Under the pieces are notes generated by a model that worked only from the letters and a program-made list of their open reading frames with translations, was not told where the DNA came from and did no database searches. A program made the translations under genes and the position numbers. Positions 49,310 to 57,345 of a DNA stretch of 64,000 nt are shown here, in pieces. Within the stretch, counting starts at the first letter, position 1, and each line of letters begins with the position of its first letter. The stretch spans positions 124,001 through 188,000 of the forward strand of contig OW818639.1 of the NCBI GenBank assembly GCA_942492795.1, given 5' to 3'. Source of the stretch: RGIG3178 sp942492795. Lineage in GTDB: Bacteria > Bacillota > Clostridia > Christensenellales > QAND01.

Positions 49310-50107
49310 TCATCCGAATCGGCCGGTGATATAATCCTCTGTGCGTTTATCGCGAGGCTTGATAAATATCTGACCGGTCGGCGCATATTCGACCAATATT
49401 CCCGATCTGTCGTCGTCCATCCACATAAAGGCGGACATGTCGGATACCCGCGCCGCCTGTTCCATGTTGTGCGTGACGATGATAATGGTGTAATTACGGG
49501 CAAGCTCCCGCATCAATTCTTCGATTTTCAGAGTGGATTCCGGATCAAGAGCGCTGCAGGATTCGTCCATTAAAATAACATCAGGCTGCACCGCCAGCGC
49601 GCGGGCGATGCACAGGCGCTGCTGCTCCCCGGGGGAAAGATTGAAAGCGGATTGTTTGAGCTTGTCCTTCACCTCGTCCCACAGGGCGACTTGACGCAAG
49701 CTCTGCTCCACGATGCACGCCACTTCGACCTTGTTCTTTTGCCCGTGATGCTTCGGGCCGAACGCGATGTTGTCGTATACGGACATCGGGAACGGGTTGG
49801 GCTTTTGAAACACCATGCCCACTTTCTTTCGCAGGGAAACCACGTCCGTATCCTTGTGGTAGATGGACGCGCCGTCCAAAAGCACGTCGCCTTCCACCCG
49901 AACCCCGGGGATCAGGTCGTTCATCCGGTTGAAAATGCGCAACAGCGTCGATTTGCCGCAGCCCGACGGGCCGATGATGGCCGTGATGGAGCGTTCCTTA
50001 ATCGCCATCGAAACGCTGTTGAGCGCCCGGAAATTGCCGTAATACAGGCTTACCGCTTGCGTTTGCAGCTTTGTCCCGGGCACTGCCTGTACATTTACAT
50101 CATCCAT
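49310..50107 (-). CDS. pstB: PstB phosphate transporter ATPase with normal Walker sites and altered signature
   Basis: This 265-aa ABC subunit is the first gene of the operon. Walker A is G-P-S-G-C-G-K-S-T near 44, Walker B is I-L-M-D-E-S-C-S-A-L-D-P with the catalytic Glu, and the switch is V-T-H-N-M. The signature reads L-S-P-G-E-Q-Q-R instead of L-S-G-G-Q. It therefore has the ATP-binding residues its paralogue lacks and lacks the signature its paralogue keeps, which suggests a heterodimer with one working ATP site. Confidence 0.9.
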   Translation of the reverse strand: MDDVNVQAVPGTKLQTQAVSLYYGNFRALNSVSMAIKERSITAIIGPSGCGKSTLLRIFNRMNDLIPGVRVEGDVLLDGASIYHKDTDVVSLRKKVGMVFQKPNPFPMSVYDNIAFGPKHHGQKNKVEVACIVEQSLRQVALWDEVKDKLKQSAFNLSPGEQQRLCIARALAVQPDVILMDESCSALDPESTLKIEELMRELARNYTIIIVTHNMEQAARVSDMSAFMWMDDDRSGILVEYAPTGQIFIKPRDKRTEDYITGRFG

Positions 50108-50176
50108 TCGTCACACTCATCCCGTCGTCCGCTTATCAAAAGTTGATAAACAGGCCGTTTTTGATATGGTACACAC

Positions 50177-50241
50177 ATTGTAACAAAACATTCCGGTCGT
50201 ATGGTTACGGAAAAATCAACACTCTGTCAACATCGTGTAAA
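50177..50241 (-). promoter_or_regulatory. PhoP box and promoter of the pst operon
   Basis: On minus, TTTACA (50241-50236), TTGACA (50230-50225), TTGATT (50219-50214) and GTAACC (50208-50203) follow each other at exact 11-bp steps, matching the Bacillus PhoP-box pattern. TACAAT (50182-50177) is the -10. No separate -35 is needed in this promoter class. It implies induction by phosphate starvation. Confidence 0.75.
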
Positions 50242-50500
50242 GATGCACATACAACATATGTTTATATGCGTCAATATCTGTATTCTTTGGCATTATGCTG
50301 CGCCGTATGCCATTTTCGCCACTTGGGGAGTATGCATCCGGAAAACGAATGACAAAAGGGCGGCGCGGACTCTTGGCTTTGATCTTCTGCTGCCGGCTTG
50401 TGCCGACTGTGCCATGGATACGCCTTTATTTCACAGCACCATTATATCATCCGGTATCGGCGCATACAATAAACCCTCTGCGCAAGCCTTCCCGGCTCAT

Positions 50501-50524
50501 AAAAAACCCCGCTGTTTCGGGGTT
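50501..50524 (-). terminator. Terminator facing the sugar dehydrogenase gene
   Basis: On minus, AACCCCG, loop AAACAG, CGGGGTT, then TTTTT. It would end transcripts coming from 51939. Confidence 0.75.
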
Positions 50525-50640
50525 CGAAGTTGGAGGGTTTTTGATGAGGTTGCAACCCCTTGCGGGGGTTAGGGGGCGGAGCCCCGTCCATATTGGGTGG
50601 TGGGTGGGTTTAGATAAATCTCGCCGCAGCAGTTTTATTG
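50525..50640 (+). repeat. Dispersed-repeat end module
   Basis: CCCCTTGCGGGG, GGGGCGGAGCCCC, then ATTGGGTGGTGGGTGGGTTT and AGATAAATC-CGCCGCAGC. The rest of 50242-50712 shows no gene. Confidence 0.7.
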
Positions 50641-50712
50641 CCGAATTTCATAAACCAATCAGGCTGACCCCATGTTTTTCAGATCTGGAGAAATTCCCAA
50701 TCCCATCTGCCT

Positions 50713-51939
50713 CTACGTCCCGGATACCTGCAACCGGTACACCTTCCCCGCAAGATCGACGATGCGAATATCCCCTTGTGCATCTATGCCGAACGAGGAG
50801 ATATTCAATCCTGTATCCAGCAGTTCTGAATTGTGCACTTTTTTGTCCTGATCGATCCACAACGCCCAAATCCGTCCCGAGACATAATCGCCGTAAATAT
50901 ATCTCCCCTTCAAATCCGGTATCCGGTCGCTGTCATAGACATATCCGCCGGTAATACACGTTCCCTGGTCGCGTTTGTATTCAAAGACAGGCGGCATCAG
51001 CGCGTTTTTATCTACGCCGGGAATACTTTTATACTCGATTGTACCCTCCATCGCGCTCCAGCCGTAGTTCCGTCCCTTTTGGATCAGATCGATTTCCTCG
51101 CGGCTACCCTGCCCGACATCCCCGGCCCACAGCGTGCCTTGCGCATCGAAACTGAACCGCCACGGGTTGCGCAACCCGAGCGCGTAGATCTCTTCTTTGT
51201 ACCCTTTGGAATTGCCGGCATACGGGTTGTCCGCGGGTATGCCGTATGCTTTGCCGGAAGCCGGATGATTGACATCGATGCGCAGAATCTTACCCAACAG
51301 CGATGTGAGGTTCTGTGCGTTGTTTTGCGGATCGCCGCCCGACCCGCCGTCGCCCGTCGCGATATACAATAAGCCGTCGGGGCCGAAAGCCAACTGCCCG
51401 CCATTGTGATTGTCATACGGTTGGGCAAACGTCAGCAATACTTGTTCACTCGCAGGATCCGCTTCCCTGGGGTTGTCCTTCCGTCTTGTGAAGCGCGAAA
51501 TGACGGTATTTTTCTGGTTTGTATAGTTGACATAAAGGATACCGTTGTTCTTATAGCCGGGATCAAAAGCCAATCCCAAAAGCCCTTTCTCACCCGCTGT
51601 GCTGTCGATACGGTCCCGGATATCAAGAAATACAGCACTATTCGCCGCGTCGGAACGATCTGTGAAAATCCGTATCCGTCCGGATTGCTCCACGACAAAG
51701 CAGTCCTGCGTGCCGTCCCCCGCAACGATAAAATAGAGCGGTTTTTCAAAGGTCAGCGCCGGGTACGCCTGCACGATGCCAAGCTTAACGGATACGGGCG
51801 CCATGGTATGGACGCCGGTTGGCGCCAAGGTGGCGGACGGTTCGATGCCGGTGACCGACGGGCTTGGCGGCGGGCTTGCGCACGAGGCAATCCCACCTGT
51901 TATTAGCAAGACCAGCGATAGAACAAATGCCTTTTTCAT
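50713..51939 (-). CDS. PQQ-type aldose sugar dehydrogenase lipoprotein (GSDH family)
   Basis: The protein has 408 residues from the ATG at 51939 (GGGTGG upstream). A lipoprotein signal ends I-A-S-C at about residue 19, then a Pro/Thr linker. The six-bladed propeller has family motifs D-R-I-D-S-T-A-G-E-K-G-L-L-G-L-A-F-D-P, H-N-G-G-Q-L-A-F-G-P-D-G-L-L-Y-I-A-T-G-D-G-G, and L-R-N-P-W-R-F-S-F-D. These match soluble glucose/aldose dehydrogenases that use PQQ at the cell surface. Bacillota rarely make PQQ, so the cofactor source or true reaction is uncertain. Confidence 0.83.
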   Translation of the reverse strand: MKKAFVLSLVLLITGGIASCASPPPSPSVTGIEPSATLAPTGVHTMAPVSVKLGIVQAYPALTFEKPLYFIVAGDGTQDCFVVEQSGRIRIFTDRSDAANSAVFLDIRDRIDSTAGEKGLLGLAFDPGYKNNGILYVNYTNQKNTVISRFTRRKDNPREADPASEQVLLTFAQPYDNHNGGQLAFGPDGLLYIATGDGGSGGDPQNNAQNLTSLLGKILRIDVNHPASGKAYGIPADNPYAGNSKGYKEEIYALGLRNPWRFSFDAQGTLWAGDVGQGSREEIDLIQKGRNYGWSAMEGTIEYKSIPGVDKNALMPPVFEYKRDQGTCITGGYVYDSDRIPDLKGRYIYGDYVSGRIWALWIDQDKKVHNSELLDTGLNISSFGIDAQGDIRIVDLAGKVYRLQVSGT

Positions 51940-52244
51940 GATATCCACCCTTTCCCTCTCATAGCCTTGGGTTGCATGAACTTCCTCTGTTGCCGTTATT
52001 TTTATCTTAACGGTTCATTGAAACATTTGTCAAAATATGGCTTCAATCCGCGTTTATCCATTCCCTTTTATAGGGTGCCCAATGCCCCTTTTATCCTCTT
52101 AGCCTCGGTGTAAAAGCATGATGATCGGGTTCTCTGACGCTGTTTAAAAAATAATTGCTTCCATATGGATTCCTCACAAGATCAACACATTTATTTGGTA
52201 CAACGTATATGGACAGACAGATGGAAAGGATGTGACTGACCGGG
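51940..52244. other. Spacer between divergent genes
   Basis: A short AT-rich promoter-like region is seen near 52180-52215 for the SHOCT genes. No gene or repeat was recognised. Confidence 0.4.
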
Positions 52245-52418
52245 ATGTTTATTGGCTTCCTAGCGATCGCGTTGGTGATCTATCTATTATTCAAAGACAA
52301 CGGTTCGGGGGCGTCCGTCAAGGACGACGCAGCTTTGCAAGCGCTCAAACAGCGCTTTGTCAACGGCGAGATCGACGAACAAACATACATTCGGATGAGA
52401 TCCGTCATCAGCAAATAG
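52245..52418 (+). CDS. 57-aa SHOCT-domain membrane miniprotein
   Basis: The frame reads M-F-I-G-F-L-A-I-A-L-V-I-Y-L-L-F, one membrane helix. A short polar linker follows, then a SHOCT motif: L-K-Q-R-F-V-N-G-E-I-D-E-Q-T-Y-I-R-M. The start is the ATG at 52245 or an in-frame CTG at 52236 nearer to AAAGGA. A second SHOCT gene follows 13 bases downstream. SHOCT helices often join to larger partners; the role is unknown. Confidence 0.7.
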   Translation: MFIGFLAIALVIYLLFKDNGSGASVKDDAALQALKQRFVNGEIDEQTYIRMRSVISK

Positions 52419-52431
52419 GGGGTATACATAC

Positions 52432-52683
52432 ATGATGTTCAGAAGTGGTTTTACACGGGCAGGCGCTTATCTCTCCTGTCTTCGCAATCCGTGGGGCATG
52501 GCGATCATGGCGGCTGTGGCAATCTTGGTCATAGCACTCATCGTGATTTTGATCGTGAAAGCGGCGAAAAAGCACAAGGCTTCCGCTTCCAACGAAAGCC
52601 TCGATTTGCTCAAGGCCAAGTTCGTGCAGGGCGAGCTGACCGAGGAAGAGTATCTGCGCAAAAAGAAGATCCTCAGCGACTAA
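52432..52683 (+). CDS. 83-aa SHOCT-domain membrane protein
   Basis: A membrane helix at about 20-40 (A-I-M-A-A-V-A-I-L-V-I-A-L-I-V-I-L-I) precedes a C-terminal SHOCT motif (L-L-K-A-K-F-V-Q-G-E-L-T-E-E-E-Y-L-R-K-K). It is paired with the similar 57-aa gene just upstream. Both end in the same helical hairpin motif, suggesting duplication. Confidence 0.75.
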   Translation: MMFRSGFTRAGAYLSCLRNPWGMAIMAAVAILVIALIVILIVKAAKKHKASASNESLDLLKAKFVQGELTEEEYLRKKKILSD

Positions 52684-52726
52684 ATGCGCAGCGCAAAGCG
52701 GCTGATCCAGTCGGTTTGCCGCGTCC

Positions 52727-52759
52727 AAAGACCGCGATCCCAACGGATGGCGGTCTTTT
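52727..52759 (+). terminator. Terminator of the SHOCT pair
   Basis: AAGACCGC (52728-52735) pairs with GCGGTCTT (52750-52757), followed by TTC. Confidence 0.75.
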
Positions 52760-52817
52760 CGTTGATTTGGTTTTTTACATCGTGCGGAACGCCGCGCACT
52801 GTAACAAAGTCACATGT

Positions 52818-52846
52818 TTGCAAGCATCTGTGGTATACACTATAGT
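52818..52846 (+). promoter_or_regulatory. Promoter of the ccdA-tlpA pair
   Basis: TTGCAA (52818-52823), a 17-base spacer and TATAGT (52841-52846). The ATG follows 30 bases later behind GGAGG. Confidence 0.6.
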
Positions 52847-52875
52847 AAAAGCAGTAAAGTGATTCGGAGGCAGGC

Positions 52876-53538
52876 ATGCAGTACGCGATCGTGTTTCTCG
52901 AAGGCATCATAACCTTTGTTTCGCCTTGCCTTTTGCCAATGCTCCCGATCTATCTTTCCTATCTGGCGGGCAGCAAACAGGCGGGCTCACGGCGGACGCT
53001 TCAAAACGCGTTCGGCTTCGTGCTGGGGTTCACCATCGTTTTCATGCTGCTTGGGCTGTTCGCAGGCTTTTTCGGCAGCCTGCTCGTTCGGTATGGGAAT
53101 GTACTCAACGTCGTTATGGGCATTGTGGTGATAACGATGGGGCTGAGTTTTTTAAACGTGATCAAACTGCCGAATCTTTCGTTCGTTGGTGTCCGGAAAC
53201 TGAAATTCGACGCCGGTTTTATCACCGCGGTGCTGTTCGGCATGGTCTTCTCGCTAAGCTTCTCGCCGTGCGTCGGCGCGTTTTTGGGATCGGCGCTGGC
53301 GTTGGCATCACAACAAGGCTCCGCCGCACAGGGTGCGCTGATGCTTCTTGCCTACTCTGTGGGCTTAGGCATACCGTTTATGCTAAGCGCAGCGCTGATG
53401 GAAAGCTTGAAGTCAACACTTCTGTGGTTCCAAAAGCATGATCGCACACTCCGCATGGTTTCGGGCGTGCTGCTCGTTCTGATGGGCATTGCGATGATGA
53501 CGGGATGGTATGGCAAACTGCTCGCGCTGCTCGCATAG
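52876..53538 (+). CDS. ccdA: CcdA-type thiol-disulphide transport protein
   Basis: This 220-aa, six-helix membrane protein carries electrons across the membrane to extracellular thioredoxin-like proteins. The two active Cys are in V-S-P-C-L-L-P-M near 17 and F-S-P-C-V-G-A near 132. Family residues include L-P-I-Y-L-S-Y-L-A-G and Y-S-V-G-L-G-I-P-F. The TlpA-like gene starts 30 bases downstream. No cytochrome c maturation genes are nearby, so it probably serves redox repair rather than cytochrome assembly. Confidence 0.87.
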   Translation: MQYAIVFLEGIITFVSPCLLPMLPIYLSYLAGSKQAGSRRTLQNAFGFVLGFTIVFMLLGLFAGFFGSLLVRYGNVLNVVMGIVVITMGLSFLNVIKLPNLSFVGVRKLKFDAGFITAVLFGMVFSLSFSPCVGAFLGSALALASQQGSAAQGALMLLAYSVGLGIPFMLSAALMESLKSTLLWFQKHDRTLRMVSGVLLVLMGIAMMTGWYGKLLALLA

Positions 53539-53568
53539 AGGCGGCGCGCTATGGGAAGGGGAGAACGC

Positions 53569-54144
53569 ATGGAACAGACCAAGAGCATTCGAAAAGTAAT
53601 TGTGCTGATTGTCCTTATCGCGGCTGTGCTGGCGATCGGTTCTTTTGGCTACGGCTGGTTATCTAAAAGCAGCGGCGTAAATACGGCGACACCAAGCCCC
53701 GCCCAGTCCGCGACGGGCGGCAACAGAAAAAAGGCTCCCAATTTCACCGTTTGGGATGTCAACAACAAAAAGGTGCAGCTCAGCGATTTTATCGGCAAAC
53801 CCGTGGTGCTCAATTTTTGGGCGAGCTGGTGCGGACCATGTCAAAGCGAGATGCCGGGATTTCAGGCACAGTATGACTCCGCGAGCGGCAATATAGCGTT
53901 TCTGATGGTCAATCTGACCGACGGAGACCGCGAGACTATCAATACGGCGGGCAGCTTCCTCAAAAAGAAAGGATACACGTTCCCGGTGTATTACGATACC
54001 GATTCGCAGGCTGCTGTTGCCTATGGAATCCGTTCGATCCCGACGACGTACTTCATCGATAAGGACGGGTATATCGTTAAAAGTGCGGTGGGGGCTATGT
54101 CCGAGAGCGATCTTAAAAAGGGAATAGAGAGCATTGTCAAATAA
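53569..54144 (+). CDS. Membrane-anchored TlpA/ResA-like thioredoxin
   Basis: The protein has 191 residues from the ATG at 53569 behind AAGGGGAG. One membrane anchor (10-32) and a Ser/Thr/Pro linker precede a TlpA domain with W-A-S-W-C-G-P-C-Q-S-E at about 84 (active C-x-x-C). The cis-Pro region is S-I-P-T-T-Y-F-I. It receives electrons from CcdA and reduces disulphides outside the cell. Confidence 0.87.
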   Translation: MEQTKSIRKVIVLIVLIAAVLAIGSFGYGWLSKSSGVNTATPSPAQSATGGNRKKAPNFTVWDVNNKKVQLSDFIGKPVVLNFWASWCGPCQSEMPGFQAQYDSASGNIAFLMVNLTDGDRETINTAGSFLKKKGYTFPVYYDTDSQAAVAYGIRSIPTTYFIDKDGYIVKSAVGAMSESDLKKGIESIVK

Positions 54145-54434
54145 GGGCGCAGCGTTGCTCCATACGCTGCGTCGGATTCATCCGTGCCACCTGTTTACAC
54201 AAGCCCGCGCGCAGCGTACAAACTAAAATTCTTTGCATGATGCAAGCCTATAAAATTATTTTCAAATATGTGTTGACAAGGATAATTCTCTGTGCTATAT
54301 TAATTGAGCTAAAAGTCTTCCCAGATGGGGCGGGCTCTGCCCAGATGGGGCGGGCACTGTAGTGGAGAACCATGAGTTCCCACTATTTTTATTTACAGGC
54401 TCGATTCTATCGACCGAACAGGAGGCGTTTGGCA

Positions 54435-54632
54435 ATGATTCTGACGGACGGACAGCGCAGCGCACTCGCAGCATTTTTGCACGCGCATCTGCGCGGCTAC
54501 AGCGAGACGGGAAACCCCCACCAATTCCGGCTTTTCGGCATGTATATGGATCTGTTGCTCCAAAACGGCCGCATCGTGTTGCGATCCGATCAAACCATAT
54601 CCGGCACCGAAGAATCGTTCACCCTATCATAA
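54435..54632 (+). CDS. 65-aa hypothetical protein
   Basis: It starts at the ATG at 54435 behind AGGAGG. The sequence begins M-I-L-T-D-G-Q-R-S-A-L-A-A-F-L-H and is helical, ending E-E-S-F-T-L-S. It is short, soluble and followed by a strong terminator, so it is probably a genuine single gene. No family is recognised. Confidence 0.55.
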   Translation: MILTDGQRSALAAFLHAHLRGYSETGNPHQFRLFGMYMDLLLQNGRIVLRSDQTISGTEESFTLS

Positions 54633-54641
54633 AGGACCAAA

Positions 54642-54664
54642 GGCGGCTGACAGCCGCTTTTTTC
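54642..54664 (+). terminator. Rho-independent terminator
   Basis: GGCGGCTG-A-CAGCCGC followed by TTTTTT, just after the 65-aa gene. Confidence 0.85.
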
Positions 54665-54748
54665 ATTTCCGATGACGGATGATGCCGCTTTCCGGCAAAA
54701 CCCGTCGACATCCTTCGCCTCTTTTTTTGCCCGTCACTCTGCGCCCGT

Positions 54749-55237
54749 TTATTTCCGTTTGTCCGCTTCCCTGCGCTTACGCCTGCCGCGGGATTTGTGC
54801 CGCCGATGCCGTTCTGGCGGCTTCTCAACCGTGGGTGTTTGTTCGCTCAACTCTTTTTGCGCGGCACGGGCCATAAGCAGTATCATCAGCGGCAGCACAT
54901 CTGCGCAGCCGCCGCTTGTCGCACAAGAGCTCTGGCTATCGCATCGTATTTCACCGGAATCTGTGCAGCATGCGGCTTCATCGCAGCAGCGCCCAATATC
55001 CGCTTCACAACAGGCGATACCTGCTTTTGCTTCAACAGCAGCTTGGATGCACAACGGGAACCGGACGCACACCAGCTGGCTCACCATGTAAGCACATCCG
55101 TCCGTATCCGGGCAACATTCCTGCATGACCGGCTCGCCTACGCAGCAGGTCTCGATTTCGCCGATGCTCACCTGCGGCGCTATTTTGATTTCCGCCGCTA
55201 TGCGCGCCTTTTGCGATATGATAATCGGGATATCCAT
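54749..55237 (-). CDS. Cys-rich probable spore-surface protein
   Basis: The protein has 162 residues from the ATG at 55237. Some 15 Cys include five C-C pairs (E-T-C-C-V-G, E-C-C-P, A-C-C-E, R-C-C-D, A-C-C-T). The first ~65 residues align with the 227-aa neighbour: A-E-I-K-I-A-P-Q-V-S-I-G-E-I-E-T-C-C, then M-V-S-Q-L-V-C-V-R-F-P-L. The last 25 residues are very basic (R-H-R-R-H-K-S-R-G-R-R-K-R-R). A sigma K-like promoter precedes it. Disulphide-rich coat or exosporium proteins share these features. The function is inferred. Confidence 0.65.
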   Translation of the reverse strand: MDIPIIISQKARIAAEIKIAPQVSIGEIETCCVGEPVMQECCPDTDGCAYMVSQLVCVRFPLCIQAAVEAKAGIACCEADIGRCCDEAACCTDSGEIRCDSQSSCATSGGCADVLPLMILLMARAAQKELSEQTPTVEKPPERHRRHKSRGRRKRREADKRK

Positions 55238-55270
55238 AATTTTGCCCCGCTTTTGCATGTATTTTTTGTA

Positions 55271-55297
55271 TATCATATGTCTATACAACCCGGGCGT
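55271..55297 (-). promoter_or_regulatory. Sigma K-like promoter
   Basis: On minus, AC (55297-55296), 16 bases, CATATGATA (55279-55271), matching AC-N16/17-CATAnnnTA of late mother-cell genes. Confidence 0.5.
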
Positions 55298-55396
55298 TAC
55301 AGGCATACACGTTCCGATATCTTTGAAACACGGGAGCCGGAACGCATATCCCCTTCCGCCGTATGTAGCCGCCCTGCTATGCATGGGCGGAGTGGT

Positions 55397-56080
55397 TCAG
55401 TCTTCCGGACAGTGAAACGGGCAGCCCGGCGCGTTGCCGCTGTTGAATTGCTCAAGCGGCGTCTGGAACCCGGGCGCACCTGTGGTTCCGCCGGCAGGCG
55501 AGCTGGTGATAAACGCATTGGCGTTGGAGATCGCACTTTGTGCAAACGGGCAAGTTGCACCGTTTAGCACGTTCAGGTTAGCCGCAAGCAGCTGGGCATA
55601 CAAGCTCTGATACTGCCCCATAAGCGGCGGCGAACCGGGCGTGGGCGGGGACGGGGCGTTGCCCAAAAGGATGGCATTGGCGTTGGATGTCGTAGCCGAA
55701 AGGCTCAACCCGCCGCCGTTGCCAAGCAGAACGGAGCCGCCCGCGGCGGTGATCAACGCGTTTGTGACATCCTGATGGTTCGCGAAGAAACCGATCGTGT
55801 ACGTGCACCCGGGGATCGCACACGCACCTGTATCGGGCGAACCGCACGAGATGCCTACCGGCTCCGCGACGGCGTTGGCGGAAAAGGTCAGCGGCACCTG
55901 CACACAAATGCTCTGGCTTACCCGAAAAATGCACTCGGTGACAAGTTCTCCCGGGCATCCGCCAAACGACGGATTGCCGAGGCAGAATGTCTCGATGGAA
56001 CCTACAATCACCGACGGGGTTATGGTTATTTCAGCTTCCACACATACCGGATCATTGATGGTAACTGGACAATTGGCCAT
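55397..56080 (-). CDS. Cys-containing probable spore-surface protein, paralogue of the next gene
   Basis: The protein has 227 residues from the ATG at 56080 (AAGGAATG upstream). The N-terminal domain (10-75) is shared with the 162-aa neighbour (A-E-I-T-I-T-P-S-V-I-V-G-S-I-E-T-F-C, R-V-S-Q-S-I-C-V-Q-V-P-L). The middle has C-T-Y-T-I-G-F-F-A-N-H-Q and a Gly/Ala/Asn-rich segment (G-G-S-V-L-L-G-N-G-G-G). The C-terminus is Pro/Gly-rich with P-G-C-P-F-H-C-P. It lacks a signal peptide, which fits mother-cell deposition on the spore. A sigma K-like promoter precedes it. Confidence 0.65.
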   Translation of the reverse strand: MANCPVTINDPVCVEAEITITPSVIVGSIETFCLGNPSFGGCPGELVTECIFRVSQSICVQVPLTFSANAVAEPVGISCGSPDTGACAIPGCTYTIGFFANHQDVTNALITAAGGSVLLGNGGGLSLSATTSNANAILLGNAPSPPTPGSPPLMGQYQSLYAQLLAANLNVLNGATCPFAQSAISNANAFITSSPAGGTTGAPGFQTPLEQFNSGNAPGCPFHCPED

Positions 56081-56109
56081 GGTTCTCATTCCTTTGTATA
56101 GATTCAATA

Positions 56110-56137
56110 TATACTATGAGAATGATTTCTGGGTTGT
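56110..56137 (-). promoter_or_regulatory. Sigma K-like promoter
   Basis: On minus, AC (56137-56136), 17 bases, CATAGTATA (56118-56110). It stands 30 bases before the start of the 227-aa gene. Confidence 0.5.
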
Positions 56138-56269
56138 TACAAGGTTAGAGAGCGCTGCGCTTGGGCTTTTCATCAGATCATGTTCCGAACCATAATCCAA
56201 TATGTGCGTGTCAACGCACAGAATGAGCCCAAAGCAATATTCCACCGCCGCAGTGTGATTCCGGTGTAT

Positions 56270-57275
56270 GGATGAGGAAGGGTCAGTCAAGTCCCTTCCC
56301 TACCTCTGCCCTCCATTGGGTCGTAAGGAACGGTCTTAACCGTTGCTGTCGTCGGTGTTGAGGCACAATGCTTTCTGTACTTTCTGTGCTTTCTGTGATA
56401 ATTTTCTTCCTATCTTTTGGGTTCAAAGGGTCTCAGGCTCTTGCGGGGTTTGGGGCAACGCCCCAATGGGGGTAAGGGGCGAAGCCCCATCATTATCGGG
56501 CGGTGGGCGGGTTTAGATATCCCCCGGAGGGAAAAGCCTTTCTTTTTCTTTTGCCAAGGGACCAGGGGAGGATTCCGATTTCCCCCCTAAGGTCCCGATC
56601 CCTCCTCTGAAAGACACGGATTCGCGCTTCACTGTCGTTCGCACTTATCTCGTGCTTTCAGAACCTCCAGTTCGCTTCATCGTTCCGCTGTTCACAATGG
56701 TCGTCTGCTTTCGCTGCCGCTTAGCACACTCCCTTGTTCACAGAATGTCACCCTCCTTTTATCTGCCACCGGCAGCAGTCGTGCTCCATTCCACTGGCAG
56801 CGCTCACTTCCGGTTCCCCTTGAAACGGCCACTGCGTGGAGCGGTGGCATTGCAGGAACGATCAAGACCGTTCCTGCCTGTGACGTATGAAAACAATACC
56901 TTCTACAAAGATATTCAACGCAGACTTCTTCGGAGTTCAAAGGGGCCTTAGCCTCTTGCGGGGGTTTGCGCATTTCGAGTGGGGTCATCAAGGGGCGATA
57001 CATTTCCTCTGTTCGCAATGGTCGTCTGCCTTCGCTGCCGCTCGGCATACTCTCTTTCTCACAGAACTTCGCCTCGCTTCATCCTCCACCGGAGGCGCTT
57101 CGGCTACGTTCCTCTTGAAGAAATCAGTTTTCCGCGAGCGAAGCTTCATGCGAAGCGGAAAACACCATTGCCCGCAGATTTATATCAATGAATCTGTGAC
57201 TCAGGGGATTACTCAAGGGGGAATAGGATCCCCCTTGAAAAGCGAACGCTTGGGCGGCGGGCGGGTTTAGATCAT
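56270..57275 (+). repeat. Longest dispersed-repeat block, about 1 kb
   Basis: Modules in order: GGAAGGGTC...CCCTTCC (about 56280), a decayed GGAACGGTCTTAACCGTT, GGGGCAACGCCCC and GGGGCGAAGCCCC, GGCGGTGGGCGGGTTTAGATA (about 56498). Then come TTGCCAAGGGACCAGGGGAGG, the CTGAAAGACACGG...GTGCTTTCAG pair (56608-56670), GAAACGGCCACTGCGTGG, a GGAACG hairpin (56855-56874), the TTTTCCGC/GCGGAAAA hairpin (57127-57163), GAATCTGTGACTCAGGGG, and CAAGGGGGA/TCCCCCTTG (57216-57238). No gene was seen in 56138-57345. Confidence 0.8.
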
Positions 57276-57345
57276 CCTCCCCCGCGATTGCCAACCCATC
57301 ACAAACCCCCTATAATAAGGATATCCAGCATGGGGGGATTCGGGA

